DNA from: Demequinaceae bacterium
GTDB taxonomy: Bacteria > Actinomycetota > Actinomycetes > Actinomycetales > Demequinaceae
Assembly (NCBI GenBank): GCA_016933155.1
Contig: JAFGBM010000005.1
Coordinates: forward strand, 186,001 to 250,000
Reading direction: 5' to 3'
Length of the DNA: 64,000 nucleotides
The position numbers and the translations under genes are program-made. Positions 46,953 to 55,968 of the stretch are shown in pieces (within the stretch, counting starts at the first letter, position 1; each line of letters begins with the position of its first letter). The notes under the pieces are model-generated. The model saw nothing but the letters and a program-made list of their open reading frames with translations. It made no database searches and was not told where the DNA came from.

Positions 46953-47726
46953 ATGAGGCACGCCGCCCCCGGCCGAGTGTCGGCCCTGGTGAAACGGCTC
47001 GGAGTCGAGATCGACCCCGAGATGCTCGTCCTCGCCCTGACGCATCGGTCCTTCGCGTACGAGGCGGGGGGCATCCCGACGAACGAGCGCCTGGAATTCT
47101 TGGGAGACTCCGTCCTCGGAGTCGTCGTCACCGATCGGCTCTATCGCGACCATCCCGAATCACCCGAGGGTGAGCTCGCGAAAATGCGAGCCTCCTGTGT
47201 GTCTCAGCGGGCCCTCGCCGAAGTCGCCAGGGAGATCGGCCTCGGAGACTACGTGCTCCTGGGAAAGGGGGAGGTGACGACGGGGGGTGCGGAGAAGGAT
47301 TCCATCCTCTGCGATGCCCTCGAGGCGATCATCGGGGGGGTGTACCTGAGCCTGGGGCTCGACTCCGCCCGCGACCTCATCCTCAGACTCGTCGGGCCCA
47401 GCCTGAAGCGGGCCGCCGGCTCCGGTGCCGGGCTGGACTGGAAGACCTCACTCCAGGAGGCCTGCGCGGAACGAGGGTTGGGGAATCCGCGATACGAGGT
47501 TTCGGGGGACGGCCCGGACCACGCCCGCAGCTTCAGTGCGACCGTCGTCATCGATGAGGAGCCCCGTGGGACGGGTTCGGGGACGGCCAAGAAGCATGCG
47601 GAGCAGGACGCCGCCCGCATGGCCTACGAGGCAATCGTCGGGATCGAATCGGAGCAGGCCTCCGTCGACGACCCGTCTCCCGCTTTGACAGACCCGTCCC
47701 ATCCGTCAGACTGTTCGCATGGGTAA
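46953..47726 (+). CDS. rnc: Ribonuclease III
   Basis: A 257-residue dsRNA endonuclease for rRNA and mRNA processing. The signature is NERLEFLGDSVLGVVVTDRL, and the second metal site is the DALEAIIGGVYL glutamate. A C-terminal dsRNA-binding domain starts near DWKTSLQEACAERG. The variable C-terminal tail contains the -35 box of the next gene and its stop lies 8 bases inside that gene. Confidence 0.96.
   Translation: MRHAAPGRVSALVKRLGVEIDPEMLVLALTHRSFAYEAGGIPTNERLEFLGDSVLGVVVTDRLYRDHPESPEGELAKMRASCVSQRALAEVAREIGLGDYVLLGKGEVTTGGAEKDSILCDALEAIIGGVYLSLGLDSARDLILRLVGPSLKRAAGSGAGLDWKTSLQEACAERGLGNPRYEVSGDGPDHARSFSATVVIDEEPRGTGSGTAKKHAEQDAARMAYEAIVGIESEQASVDDPSPALTDPSHPSDCSHG
47685..47712 (+). promoter_or_regulatory. 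Promoter of first DUF4015 gene, inside the end of rnc
   Basis: Consensus TTGACA (47685-47690), 16-bp spacer, CAGACT (47707-47712), then GTTCGC and the ATG at 47719. The block ATCCGTCAGACTGTTCGC up to the ATG is repeated base for base before the next gene. Confidence 0.75.
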
Positions 47727-49041
47727 GGGTGGTCGCGCGCTGCTCGCGCTGGGGAGCGTCCTCTCCCTCGCCCTCGGGGCCTCGGGCGCCTACTTCTTCG
47801 GACCGACGCTGCTGGGGATGGGCGACGGCGACCACGCGCGCAAGGTGCCCCTGGCCGAGATCCGGGTTGAGCGCTCCGAGCGGGCTTTCCCGCTGTCCGG
47901 CGTCGTGATGGCGGATGGAATCCCCATGGATGATGCGACGGTCATGGCCGGCGGCCAGTCCGTCTACACCGACGCGACGGGGGCCTTCTCCTTCGAGCAC
48001 GCACCCCTGGGAACCGTCACCGTCGCGAGACCGGGTTTCGAGACCCTGGAGTACACCTTCGACGGCTCGGTCGAGGAGGTGGACCTCGTGATCGAGGAGC
48101 GGATCATCCGAGGCATCAGGGTGCCCCCCCTTGTCGCGAAGAGCGACACGGAGTTCCAGAAGATGATCGACATCGCGGACCAGACCTCGGTCAACGCCTT
48201 CGTGTTCGACACCAAGGGCGACTACGACTATGCCGGAGCCGAGGGCGTGGTCTTCTACGAGACGGAGGTCGAGGCCGCTCAGAAGCCCGGCCTCGTGGTG
48301 GTGTGGTACGACCCCGTTCAGCGCCTCCAGCAGGCCAAGGACGCCGGGATCTACACCATCACCAGAATCCCGGTTTTCATCAGCCAGAGTTATGTCGACG
48401 CCTATCCCCAGCACAAACTGGTCGGCCGGTACCTGGATCCAGGGAACAGGGACGCCTGGGAATACGCCCTCGACCTCGCGGTGGAGGCGTGCGAACTCGG
48501 CTTCGACGAGATCCAATTCGACTACATCCGCTACCCCGACGGTCAGGCCGCCACGACGGCCCGGAACCTCGGGCTGGTCCCGAACGAGGCGACCAGGGTT
48601 GCGACCATCCAGGCCTTCCTCGAGGAGGCTTCAGGCCGACTCCACCCCTTGGGGTGTGCCGTCTCAGCCGACATCTTCGGGATCGTCAACGTGGAGGACG
48701 ACGACGCGGGTCTGGGCCAGAAGGTCGAGGAGATATCCGTTCCACTGGATATTTACGTTCCGATGATCTACCCCAACCAGTGGCCATCCGGCTACTTCGG
48801 ACTGAACGATCCCAGCGACCATCCCTCGACGGTCGTCGGATCCGTCCTCGACACCGCGGCCCCGAGGCTGGCACCCGGGACGATCATGCGACCGCTGCTC
48901 CAGGGGTACTACTACTCGCCAAGCCAGATCCGGGCAGAGATCGACGCCGCCGAGTCGAGGGGATTTGGGTGGCAGATCTGGAACATGGACGGCATCTACA
49001 GCATCGACTCCTTCCCGGCCGGGACCACGGGGGCCGGGTGA
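47719..49041 (+). CDS. DUF4015 putative glycoside hydrolase, copy 1
   Basis: A 440-residue secreted or membrane-anchored protein. An N-terminal signal/anchor helix (ALLALGSVLSLALGASGAYF) is followed by a short beta domain resembling a carboxypeptidase-regulatory fold (LSGVVMADGIPMDDATVMAG). A DUF4015 TIM barrel follows, with TSVNAFVFDTKGDYDY, ELGFDEIQFDYIRYP and LDIYVPMIYPNQW. These acidic residues are the presumed catalytic Asp/Glu of this GH-like family; the substrate is unknown. Start 6 nt after CAGACT, no ribosome site. It is a tandem paralogue of the next gene. Confidence 0.87.
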   Translation: MGKGGRALLALGSVLSLALGASGAYFFGPTLLGMGDGDHARKVPLAEIRVERSERAFPLSGVVMADGIPMDDATVMAGGQSVYTDATGAFSFEHAPLGTVTVARPGFETLEYTFDGSVEEVDLVIEERIIRGIRVPPLVAKSDTEFQKMIDIADQTSVNAFVFDTKGDYDYAGAEGVVFYETEVEAAQKPGLVVVWYDPVQRLQQAKDAGIYTITRIPVFISQSYVDAYPQHKLVGRYLDPGNRDAWEYALDLAVEACELGFDEIQFDYIRYPDGQAATTARNLGLVPNEATRVATIQAFLEEASGRLHPLGCAVSADIFGIVNVEDDDAGLGQKVEEISVPLDIYVPMIYPNQWPSGYFGLNDPSDHPSTVVGSVLDTAAPRLAPGTIMRPLLQGYYYSPSQIRAEIDAAESRGFGWQIWNMDGIYSIDSFPAGTTGAG

Positions 49042-49080
49042 TCGATCCCGCCGCCCGGGGGCACCGTCCATTTGCGGATT

Positions 49081-49108
49081 TTGACACCCGTTTCCGATCC
49101 GTCAGACT
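49081..49108 (+). promoter_or_regulatory. Promoter of second DUF4015 gene
   Basis: TTGACA (49081-49086), 16-bp spacer, CAGACT (49103-49108), then GTTCGC and the ATG at 49115. The -35, spacing, -10 and start distance are the same as for copy 1, so the promoter was duplicated with the gene. Confidence 0.75.
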
Positions 49109-49114
49109 GTTCGC

Positions 49115-50422
49115 ATGGCACTAGGGCGACGCACGGTTCTTGCTCTTGGCGGGGCGGCCTCCCTCGCCCTGGGGGCCGGGGTCATGTTCGTCGTCGGGCC
49201 GACGATGGGGGCGGCCCCCGATACCGGTCACCCTCGCAAGGACCTCCCCGCCGAACTCCGGATCGAGCGTTCGGAGCGGGCCTTTCCGCTCTCCGGAACG
49301 GTGATGGCCGGCGACTTCCCCCTGGACTTCGCGACGATGACGGTGGGAACCGAGTCGTTCACCACGGATGAGACGGGGGCCTTCTCCTTCGACAACGTCC
49401 CCCTGGGGACGATCACGGTCTCGAGGCCGGGCTTCGACGACCTCGAGTATGAATTCGATGGGGCCGTCTCGGAGATGGATCTGATCCTCACGCCGAAGAT
49501 CGTCCGGGCCGTCCATATCTCCTCGAGTTGGGCGACCAGTGACGCCAAGTTCCAGGAGTTCATCGATCTGGCCGACGCGACGACCGTCAACGCCCTCCTT
49601 CTCGATGCCATGGGCGACGACGGCTTCATCGACTACGCCACGGAAGTGCAGGCCGCGGTCGATCACCACATGATCACCGAGACGCCCTACGACGTGAAGA
49701 AGAGGCTTCAGCAGATGGACGAGGCGGGGCTCTATTCGATCGTCCGGGTATCTGTGTTCGCGAATCCCCTGGCCGTCCAGGCCTTTCCCCAATACAAACT
49801 CGGTGGAGGGTTCCTCGACCCGGGGAATCCCGGTTCGTGGGAGTACCCCCTCGACTTGGCGGTCGAGGCCTGCACCCTTGGGTTCGATGAGATCAACTTC
49901 GACTACATCCGCTACCCGAGCTACACCTATTCGAAGACCCCCAAGACGATGGAAGGCCGGGTGGCCAACATCAGCGCCTTCCTCGAGGAGGCAGGCCAAC
50001 GCCTCCACCCCCTCGGCTGCGCCGTTTCGGCCAACTCCTTCGGCGGCCCGACCATGGAGGACCGCGACTACGGCATCGGGCAGCACGTCGAGGAATTCTC
50101 GGCCGCCATCGACGTCTACTCGCCCATGACGTATCCGGAGCTGTGGGCGGACTCGCCGATCTTCGGGATATCCAAGCCGCAGTACCACCCGAAGGAGGTG
50201 GTGGCGGCGCAACTGGACGCCGCGTTGCCCCGGGTCGCCGACGGGACCGTCCTCAGGCCCTGGTTGCAGTCGTCGTTCTACTACCCTCAGACGGATTGGG
50301 TCATGGAGCAGATTCAGGTCGCCGAAGACCGCGGCCTCGGGTGGATCATGTGGAACTCATACGACGATCCAGAGGCCAGCGCGATCGGGATGTTCCCCGC
50401 CGGAACGACCGGCGAGGGATAG
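49115..50422 (+). CDS. DUF4015 putative glycoside hydrolase, copy 2
   Basis: A 435-residue paralogue of the preceding gene with the same layout: signal/anchor (VLALGGAASLALGAGVMFVV), N-terminal beta domain (PLSGTVMAGDFPLDF), and barrel with TLGFDEINFDYIRYP and AIDVYSPMTYPELW. It differs in the first barrel strand, where VNALLLDAMGDDGFIDYA replaces the VFDTKGDYDY stretch, so one of the acidic positions is shifted. Both copies end FPAGTTG-x-G. It precedes the response regulator by 9 nt. Confidence 0.87.
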   Translation: MALGRRTVLALGGAASLALGAGVMFVVGPTMGAAPDTGHPRKDLPAELRIERSERAFPLSGTVMAGDFPLDFATMTVGTESFTTDETGAFSFDNVPLGTITVSRPGFDDLEYEFDGAVSEMDLILTPKIVRAVHISSSWATSDAKFQEFIDLADATTVNALLLDAMGDDGFIDYATEVQAAVDHHMITETPYDVKKRLQQMDEAGLYSIVRVSVFANPLAVQAFPQYKLGGGFLDPGNPGSWEYPLDLAVEACTLGFDEINFDYIRYPSYTYSKTPKTMEGRVANISAFLEEAGQRLHPLGCAVSANSFGGPTMEDRDYGIGQHVEEFSAAIDVYSPMTYPELWADSPIFGISKPQYHPKEVVAAQLDAALPRVADGTVLRPWLQSSFYYPQTDWVMEQIQVAEDRGLGWIMWNSYDDPEASAIGMFPAGTTGEG

Positions 50423-50431
50423 CATCGTCGT

Positions 50432-51049
50432 ATGGCCGACATCACCGTTCTCGTCCTCGACGACCATGAGGTCGTGCGCCGTGGCATCTGCGACGTCCTG
50501 GACCGGGCCGACGGGGTGACGGTCGTCGCCGAGGCCGGCAGCGTTCAGCAGGCGATCCGTCGAGCCGACGCCGTGAAGCCCAATGTTCTCCTGACCGACC
50601 TGCGCCTGCCCGATGGGACCGGCCTCGACGTCATCGCCCACGTCGTCGAGCACCTGCCCGACACCCGTATCGTCGTGTTGACCTCCTACGACGACGACGA
50701 CGCCCGGGCGGCGGCCAGGGCGGCAGGGGCGCATGGATTCGTCCCGAAGACCGCGCGTTCGGCCGATGTGCTTCAGGCGATCAGGGACGCGGCGGCGGGG
50801 AGGACGACCGCGACACGGATCAAGGTCGAGGAGGACGCCGTCATCTCCAAGCTCACTCCCATGGAGCAGAGGGTTCTCGAACTGGTGGGTCAGTCGAAGT
50901 CGAACCGGGAGATCGCCGATGATCTCGGCATCGCGGAGAAGACCGTCAAGAACCATGTGACGGCCGTCCTGGCGAAGATGGGGCTTCAGAGGAGGACCCA
51001 GGTTGTCGCCTGGGCCACGGCTCGCCGCGCGGGCTCCTTCAGGGGCTAG
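50432..51049 (+). CDS. NarL/FixJ (DosR-like) response regulator
   Basis: A 205-residue two-component regulator. The receiver domain has acidic D10-D11, phospho-acceptor D56 (LLTDLRLPDG) and conserved Lys in GFVPKTARS. The C-terminal LuxR-type helix-turn-helix is LTPMEQRVLELVGQSKSNRE, then IADDLGIAEKTVKNHVTAVL. TAGCAT lies 6 nt before the ATG (leaderless). It is convergent with the histidine kinase gene (4-bp overlap), its likely partner. Confidence 0.93.
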   Translation: MADITVLVLDDHEVVRRGICDVLDRADGVTVVAEAGSVQQAIRRADAVKPNVLLTDLRLPDGTGLDVIAHVVEHLPDTRIVVLTSYDDDDARAAARAAGAHGFVPKTARSADVLQAIRDAAAGRTTATRIKVEEDAVISKLTPMEQRVLELVGQSKSNREIADDLGIAEKTVKNHVTAVLAKMGLQRRTQVVAWATARRAGSFRG

Positions 51050-52665
51050 ACCCCCGAGTCCTCCTGAGGACGCGCCATTCTCCACCTGACGGTCCACAGC
51101 ATGACGCTTCCCGGCCGGGGCTTGTCAGGCTTGGCCGGTTGGAGTGAGAACGATCCCGCCCGCCTGAGCGCGCGGTTGGCCAGGTTGGACGTGCCGGAGT
51201 GGCGCGAGAATTCCTGGGGGGGGCCGACCCCGTTGTCGGTGACCGAGACCTCGAGTTGGTCTCCCTCGACCGAGATGCGGATCTTGACTTTGGAGGCCTT
51301 GGCGTGCTGGGCGACATTGGACAGGCTCTCCCTGACGACCGCGACCAGGTCGTCGACGAGGGAGGTGTCGGCGCAGAGCTCGGGAGGCAGGGCGTCCCAG
51401 TCGACTCGGACGGTCGGGGCGAAACCCAGGACGTTCTGGGAGAGCACGATCTCGCGCCGAACCCTTTCGGATAGCGGCTCGGAGGAGCGTTCCCGGTCGA
51501 GCGTGGAGACGACGCCTCGGACCTCCTTCTGGGCTCGGATGACGTTGTGCCGGAGGTTCTCCAGGGTCTGCCGGAACTCCTCTGGGACCTGCTCGGCGAG
51601 CGACTCCAACTGGATGGCCGCCGCGAAGAGTTCCTGGGACACGAGGTCGTGGAGGTCGTCCGCGATGCGCTGACGGTTCTCCAGGAGGGCGGACACGTCC
51701 TTGACGTGCCGGAGTTCGGCGACGGACAGGGCGAGGGCGGCCTGATCGGCGAAGCGTTGGGCCATGTCCAGGTCGCTTGCGCCGAAGCCGGGCTGGCCCT
51801 TCTCCCGGTAGAGCATGAGCAGTCCGACGGTCCTTCCCTCGGCCCGGAGTGGGGCGTAGAGGGCCGGGCCGAAGTCTCGGATGGGTTCCAGGATGACCTC
51901 ACCGGGGGGTTCGAGGGCGTAGGTTCCCACCCCGGAGCGGATGGTCTTGAGGGCGTAGCCGCCCTCCGGCAGGATGAGGCCCAGCATCTCGTCCGCCTTG
52001 GCCCCGACGGTGAACTCCAGGACCCAGTTCTCGTCCATGCCGGGGAGGACGAGGGTGGCGGCGGCCGCCTGGCCCAGTTCTTTCGCCGCCTCGACCAGTT
52101 GGGCGAGGGCGCCCTCATCGCCGGGGTCGGCCAGCAACCGCGTCGTGACCTCCTGGGAGGCCGTGAGCCACCTCTCCCGTTCCAGGGCTTCCTGGTAGAG
52201 GGTGGAATTGTCGATCGCCACGGACGCGGCGGCGGCGAGGGCGCGGACGATCGTCTCGTCCTGGGCCGTGAAGCCGCCGTCCTTGCTCGCGAGGTACAGG
52301 TAGCCGAAGACGCGGTCACGCACCCGAAGGGCCGTTCCCAGGAAGGAGCCGAGGGTCGGATGACCCTCGGGGAAACCCTCGAATGCCGGGTGTGCCGTCA
52401 CCTCGTCGACGACGAGCGTGCCGTAGGCGGGGATTCTCCCGAGGACCCCGACGGCCCGTGGACCCCGGCCTATCGCATCCCACATCGAGCGATCCATGCC
52501 CTTGAAGTAGAAGTCGACCGATTGGCCGTCCGGACCCAGGACGTTGATGGCGGCGTGTTTGGCCCCCGTATGGGCGAGCGAGACCTCCAGGAACCGGTTG
52601 AGGACGGCCGGCAGGTCAAGGTCGGCGTTGAGAGCGATGATGGCACCGCTGAGCGAGTCCGGCAC
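51046..52665 (-). CDS. Soluble GAF-domain sensor histidine kinase (DosS/DosT-like)
   Basis: A 539-residue cytoplasmic kinase without membrane helices. It has two GAF domains (about 14-165 and 185-318), then a HisKA_3 dimerisation helix with phospho-acceptor H339 (RIADDLHDLVSQELF) and a C-terminal HATPase with SVTDNGVGPP. GAF-A carries the AHPAFEGFPEGHP-TLGSFLG segment typical of the DosS/DosT type. H92 or H102 could be heme ligands, which I cannot confirm. GTG start directly abutting the cydC TAG, so it is the fifth gene of the cyd operon. Likely partner: the convergent NarL-type regulator. Confidence 0.9.
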   Translation of the reverse strand: MPDSLSGAIIALNADLDLPAVLNRFLEVSLAHTGAKHAAINVLGPDGQSVDFYFKGMDRSMWDAIGRGPRAVGVLGRIPAYGTLVVDEVTAHPAFEGFPEGHPTLGSFLGTALRVRDRVFGYLYLASKDGGFTAQDETIVRALAAAASVAIDNSTLYQEALERERWLTASQEVTTRLLADPGDEGALAQLVEAAKELGQAAAATLVLPGMDENWVLEFTVGAKADEMLGLILPEGGYALKTIRSGVGTYALEPPGEVILEPIRDFGPALYAPLRAEGRTVGLLMLYREKGQPGFGASDLDMAQRFADQAALALSVAELRHVKDVSALLENRQRIADDLHDLVSQELFAAAIQLESLAEQVPEEFRQTLENLRHNVIRAQKEVRGVVSTLDRERSSEPLSERVRREIVLSQNVLGFAPTVRVDWDALPPELCADTSLVDDLVAVVRESLSNVAQHAKASKVKIRISVEGDQLEVSVTDNGVGPPQEFSRHSGTSNLANRALRRAGSFSLQPAKPDKPRPGSVMLWTVRWRMARPQEDSGV

Positions 52666-54357
52666 CTATCCCACCTTTCCTAGATCCACCACCGTGTCTA
52701 CCACCTTCAGGAGAGCATGATCGTGCGTGACGATGACGAGGCTCCTGCCCGCGGCCCTCGACTCCTCGACGATAGCCTGAACGATATCCGTTCCCGCCTC
52801 ATCGAGGTGCTCACCGGGTTCGTCGATGAGGTGGATGGGGGCCGGGTGGAGAAGGACTCGGGCCAGGAGGAGGCGTCGACGCTCCCCACCCGAGACGCTG
52901 AGCCCTCCACTGCCGAGGATGGTGTCGAGGCCCTCCGGCTGCCGGGCGAGCCAGGGCCCCAGCCCGACGAGCGCGAGCACCCGGTCGGCCTCCTCATGCG
53001 TCACGTCCCCCCGGGCGACCCGGAGGTTCTCGATGATGGATGTGCCGAATACGTGGGCGTCCTCGGCCGTCATGGCGATGCGTATCCCGGTGTCGGCGGG
53101 CGTCACCCGTCGACCCGAGATCCGGGCCTCCCCGCTGACCGGGGGGAGGGCACCGCACATCGTCAGGAGCAGGGTCGTCTTCCCAATCCCGGAGGGTCCG
53201 ATGATCCCGATGACCTGCCCGGGTGCGAGGCGGGCGTCCACCGGACTCGTGGGGGTGCCCCCTGGCCAGGCTGCCCGGACCCGATCGAGTTCGAGGGGGA
53301 ACGCGGCGCGAGGATCGGGGTCGTCTGCGGGGGCAGGCGATGGCCTGAGGGAGGGCTCGGAACGGTTCAGACCTGCGGACTCGAAGAGGCCTCGGACCCG
53401 GGCGGCCGCGGCTCGGGACCGGGAAGCTTGGGCAGAGGCGGCAGGCAAGGCACCAACAGCCTCAAAGGCGGCTAGGGGGGTCAGGGCGACGACCGCGGCG
53501 GCGGGTCCCGTCAGGTCGCCCGAGGTGACCGCCGCGATCCCGATGAGGACGGCCGTCACGAGCGCGACGCCCGCCGCAAGCACGTGGATGGCGGCCGCGA
53601 GCGCCGCCGGTCTCGCCGCCGATTCCCGTGCCTGCTCTTGGCGGGCATTCGCGTCATCGAGGAGGCTCGCGGCCTCGGCGGTCGTTCCCCAGACCCGGTG
53701 TTCCGTGGCCCCTTCGAGGGCCGAGAGGGCGGCGACGGAGACCGCGGCGTCCGTCTGGGCCCCCTCCTCCTGCGAGATGCGGGTGGCTCTGGCGGTGAGA
53801 ACGGCGGGCAGGATCGCCGCGACTACGAGGCAGGCGGCCAGGCAGGCCGCCGCTCCCGGGTGCTGGCTCCCGACGATCCCCACGGCCGTGGCCGAGACGA
53901 CGACGGCCACCCCCAACGGCACGAGGGCCCGGACGACGACATCGCCGATGGCGTCCAGGTCCGCTCCGATCCGAGCCATGATCTCCCCCTTGGGGAGGGT
54001 CATCACCTGCGCGGTCCTACCGGCCTCCAGGCGTTCGTAGGCTCGGGTGCGGAGGGAGGCGACACCCCTGAGGGACGTGTCGTGGGAGCGCAGCCGTTCG
54101 GCGTATCGGAGGGCGCCCCGCCCGATGCCGAGGGTGCGGACGAGGACCGCCGCGATGGCAAGGTCGGCGGGGGAAGGCATCTCCGCCGCCCTGGCGATGA
54201 GCCAGGCGGAGGTGGCGGTCAATCCGACAGCTGAACCGAGGGCTCCGCTCCCGGCGAGGATGGCCGCTGCGACCCGCATCCATCGGAGGTCAAGGTCACC
54301 CCACAGTCCGGACCCCCTCGGTCGTCGATCCCCGGCCGTTCGCGCTTTGCCCCTCAT
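52666..54357 (-). CDS. cydC: Heterodimeric ABC exporter subunit CydC
   Basis: A 563-residue half-transporter (six helices plus ATPase) that with CydD exports cysteine/glutathione-type thiols and is needed to assemble cytochrome bd. Walker A is IGPSGIGKTTLLLTMCG, the signature is LSVSGGERRRLLLARVL, and Walker B is IHLIDEPGEHLD. ATGA overlap with cydD. As in other actinobacteria the order is cydABDC. The histidine kinase gene follows with no gap. Confidence 0.93.
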   Translation of the reverse strand: MRGKARTAGDRRPRGSGLWGDLDLRWMRVAAAILAGSGALGSAVGLTATSAWLIARAAEMPSPADLAIAAVLVRTLGIGRGALRYAERLRSHDTSLRGVASLRTRAYERLEAGRTAQVMTLPKGEIMARIGADLDAIGDVVVRALVPLGVAVVVSATAVGIVGSQHPGAAACLAACLVVAAILPAVLTARATRISQEEGAQTDAAVSVAALSALEGATEHRVWGTTAEAASLLDDANARQEQARESAARPAALAAAIHVLAAGVALVTAVLIGIAAVTSGDLTGPAAAVVALTPLAAFEAVGALPAASAQASRSRAAAARVRGLFESAGLNRSEPSLRPSPAPADDPDPRAAFPLELDRVRAAWPGGTPTSPVDARLAPGQVIGIIGPSGIGKTTLLLTMCGALPPVSGEARISGRRVTPADTGIRIAMTAEDAHVFGTSIIENLRVARGDVTHEEADRVLALVGLGPWLARQPEGLDTILGSGGLSVSGGERRRLLLARVLLHPAPIHLIDEPGEHLDEAGTDIVQAIVEESRAAGRSLVIVTHDHALLKVVDTVVDLGKVG

Positions 54358-55967
54358 GGCCGGGTCCCCCCCGCCGCCCTATCCAGGGCTCTGGCCTCGA
54401 CCACGAGGTCGGCGGCGGCCATGAGTTCGTCGTCGTGGGTTGCGACGACGACGACGGCTCCGCGGAGGGCGGCGTCACGGATCGCGGAGATGACCTCCTG
54501 CCTGGCCTGGCCGTCGAGGTGGGCCGTCGGCTCGTCGAGGAGGAGGATCGCCCGACCGGATTCGCAGGCCCTCCCGACGGCCAGCCGTTCCCTCTGCCCG
54601 AGGCTCAGGGAGCGGCCCTCCGGTCCGAGGTCGGGCCGTTGAGGGACCCACGCGCATTGCCGACTCCAGGTCTCCGGCTCGACGCCGTTGGTGTCGTCGT
54701 CCGAGAGGAGGTGGGTGGTCCCGTCGGGGGCGACGGCCGTCACCGTGCCCGAGGTGGGGTAGACGAGGCCCGCGAGGACAAGCAGGGCCGTCGACTTCCC
54801 CTCGCCATTCGGGCCGACCAGGGCGGAGACGGTCCCCGGGTGGGCCTCGAGGGTCAGATCAGCAGGGGCGAGGAGGGATCCGTCAGGGGTCGCGATGGAT
54901 AGGGCATCCAGCCGAAGGGTGAGGCCCGCGAGGTTCGGGGCTGGTTCTGAGCCCCGCCGTCCGGGTGTCGGAATGTCGAGGAGGGCGAAGGCGGCCTCCG
55001 CGGCGGCGATCCCGTTTGTCGAGGCATGGAAGTGGAGGCCGATGTTCCGGAGGGGGAGGTAGGCCTCCGGCGCCAGCACGAGGACCGCGAGGGCGGTCTC
55101 GATGGTGATGCTTCCCCCCGCGAGCCGGAAGCCCATCGAAACGGCCACGAGCGCGACGGACAGGGTGGTGAGGAGTTCGAGGACCAACCCCGAGAGGAAG
55201 GCGATCCGGAGCGACCCCATCGTCGCCTTTCGATGGGCCTCCCCCAGGCCGTGAATCCGTCCCGCAGGGCCTTGGGAGCGCCCGAGCGAGCGGAGCGTGG
55301 GAAGCCCCACGATCAGGTCGAGTGTCTGCGAGCCGAGCCGGACCATGCTGGCCAGGTGGCGTTCGGAATGGGTCTGGGTCAGGCGCCCGACGAGCCACAT
55401 GAAGAGAGGCACCAGGGGAAGGGTGACCAGCACGATCGCGGCCGAGGTCAGGTCCAGGCCGGTGACCATGACGACGGCGAGGGGGGTCACCATGGCAGCC
55501 GTGAGGAGGGAGGGCAGGAAGCGGGTGAAGTAAGGGAGGAGCCCCTCAAGCCCCTGGGTGACCAGCACGTTCACTCCGGGGGCGGACCCGGAGGCCAGCC
55601 ACCTCGGTCCGAGCGAACCGACATGGCCGATCACACGCGACCGGAGGTTCGAGACCACCCGAGCTCCCGCCCGATGGGCGATCCGCTCCGAGGCCCAAGC
55701 GAGCACGGCCCTCCCCACGACGACGGCTGACAGAAGGGTGAGGCCGAAGCGGACCTCCCTCGCGGACGTGGGGACGAGCGCGCCGAGGGCACCCAGCCCG
55801 TCCGATTCGAGGGGGGTGGGGGAGAGGACGGGCGCGAGGAGTCGGGCGAGGAGGAGCGCCTGAAGGAGGACAAGGGCCGCACTGGCGGCATGGAGGGTCG
55901 CGAGGATCAGAAGAAGGGGGCGGGTAGGCCCGACCCGCGTCACCAGTCGCGGATCGAAGGGCGCCAC
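54354..55967 (-). CDS. cydD: Heterodimeric ABC exporter subunit CydD
   Basis: A 537-residue half-transporter partner of CydC. The transmembrane part is residues ~1-310, and FMWLVGRLTQTHSERHLASM is a family coupling-helix region. Walker A is VGPNGEGKSTALLVLAG, the signature is SLSLGQRERLAVGRAC, and Walker B is ILLLDEPTAHLD. GTG start, one base after the cydB stop, so tightly coupled. Confidence 0.93.
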   Translation of the reverse strand: MAPFDPRLVTRVGPTRPLLLILATLHAASAALVLLQALLLARLLAPVLSPTPLESDGLGALGALVPTSAREVRFGLTLLSAVVVGRAVLAWASERIAHRAGARVVSNLRSRVIGHVGSLGPRWLASGSAPGVNVLVTQGLEGLLPYFTRFLPSLLTAAMVTPLAVVMVTGLDLTSAAIVLVTLPLVPLFMWLVGRLTQTHSERHLASMVRLGSQTLDLIVGLPTLRSLGRSQGPAGRIHGLGEAHRKATMGSLRIAFLSGLVLELLTTLSVALVAVSMGFRLAGGSITIETALAVLVLAPEAYLPLRNIGLHFHASTNGIAAAEAAFALLDIPTPGRRGSEPAPNLAGLTLRLDALSIATPDGSLLAPADLTLEAHPGTVSALVGPNGEGKSTALLVLAGLVYPTSGTVTAVAPDGTTHLLSDDDTNGVEPETWSRQCAWVPQRPDLGPEGRSLSLGQRERLAVGRACESGRAILLLDEPTAHLDGQARQEVISAIRDAALRGAVVVVATHDDELMAAADLVVEARALDRAAGGTRP

Positions 55968-55968
55968 G

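Noticed and set aside
52707-52997. Frameshifted second ABC gene inside cydC
   Set aside because: An alternative-frame shadow. The cydC frame is continuous and carries all ATPase motifs.
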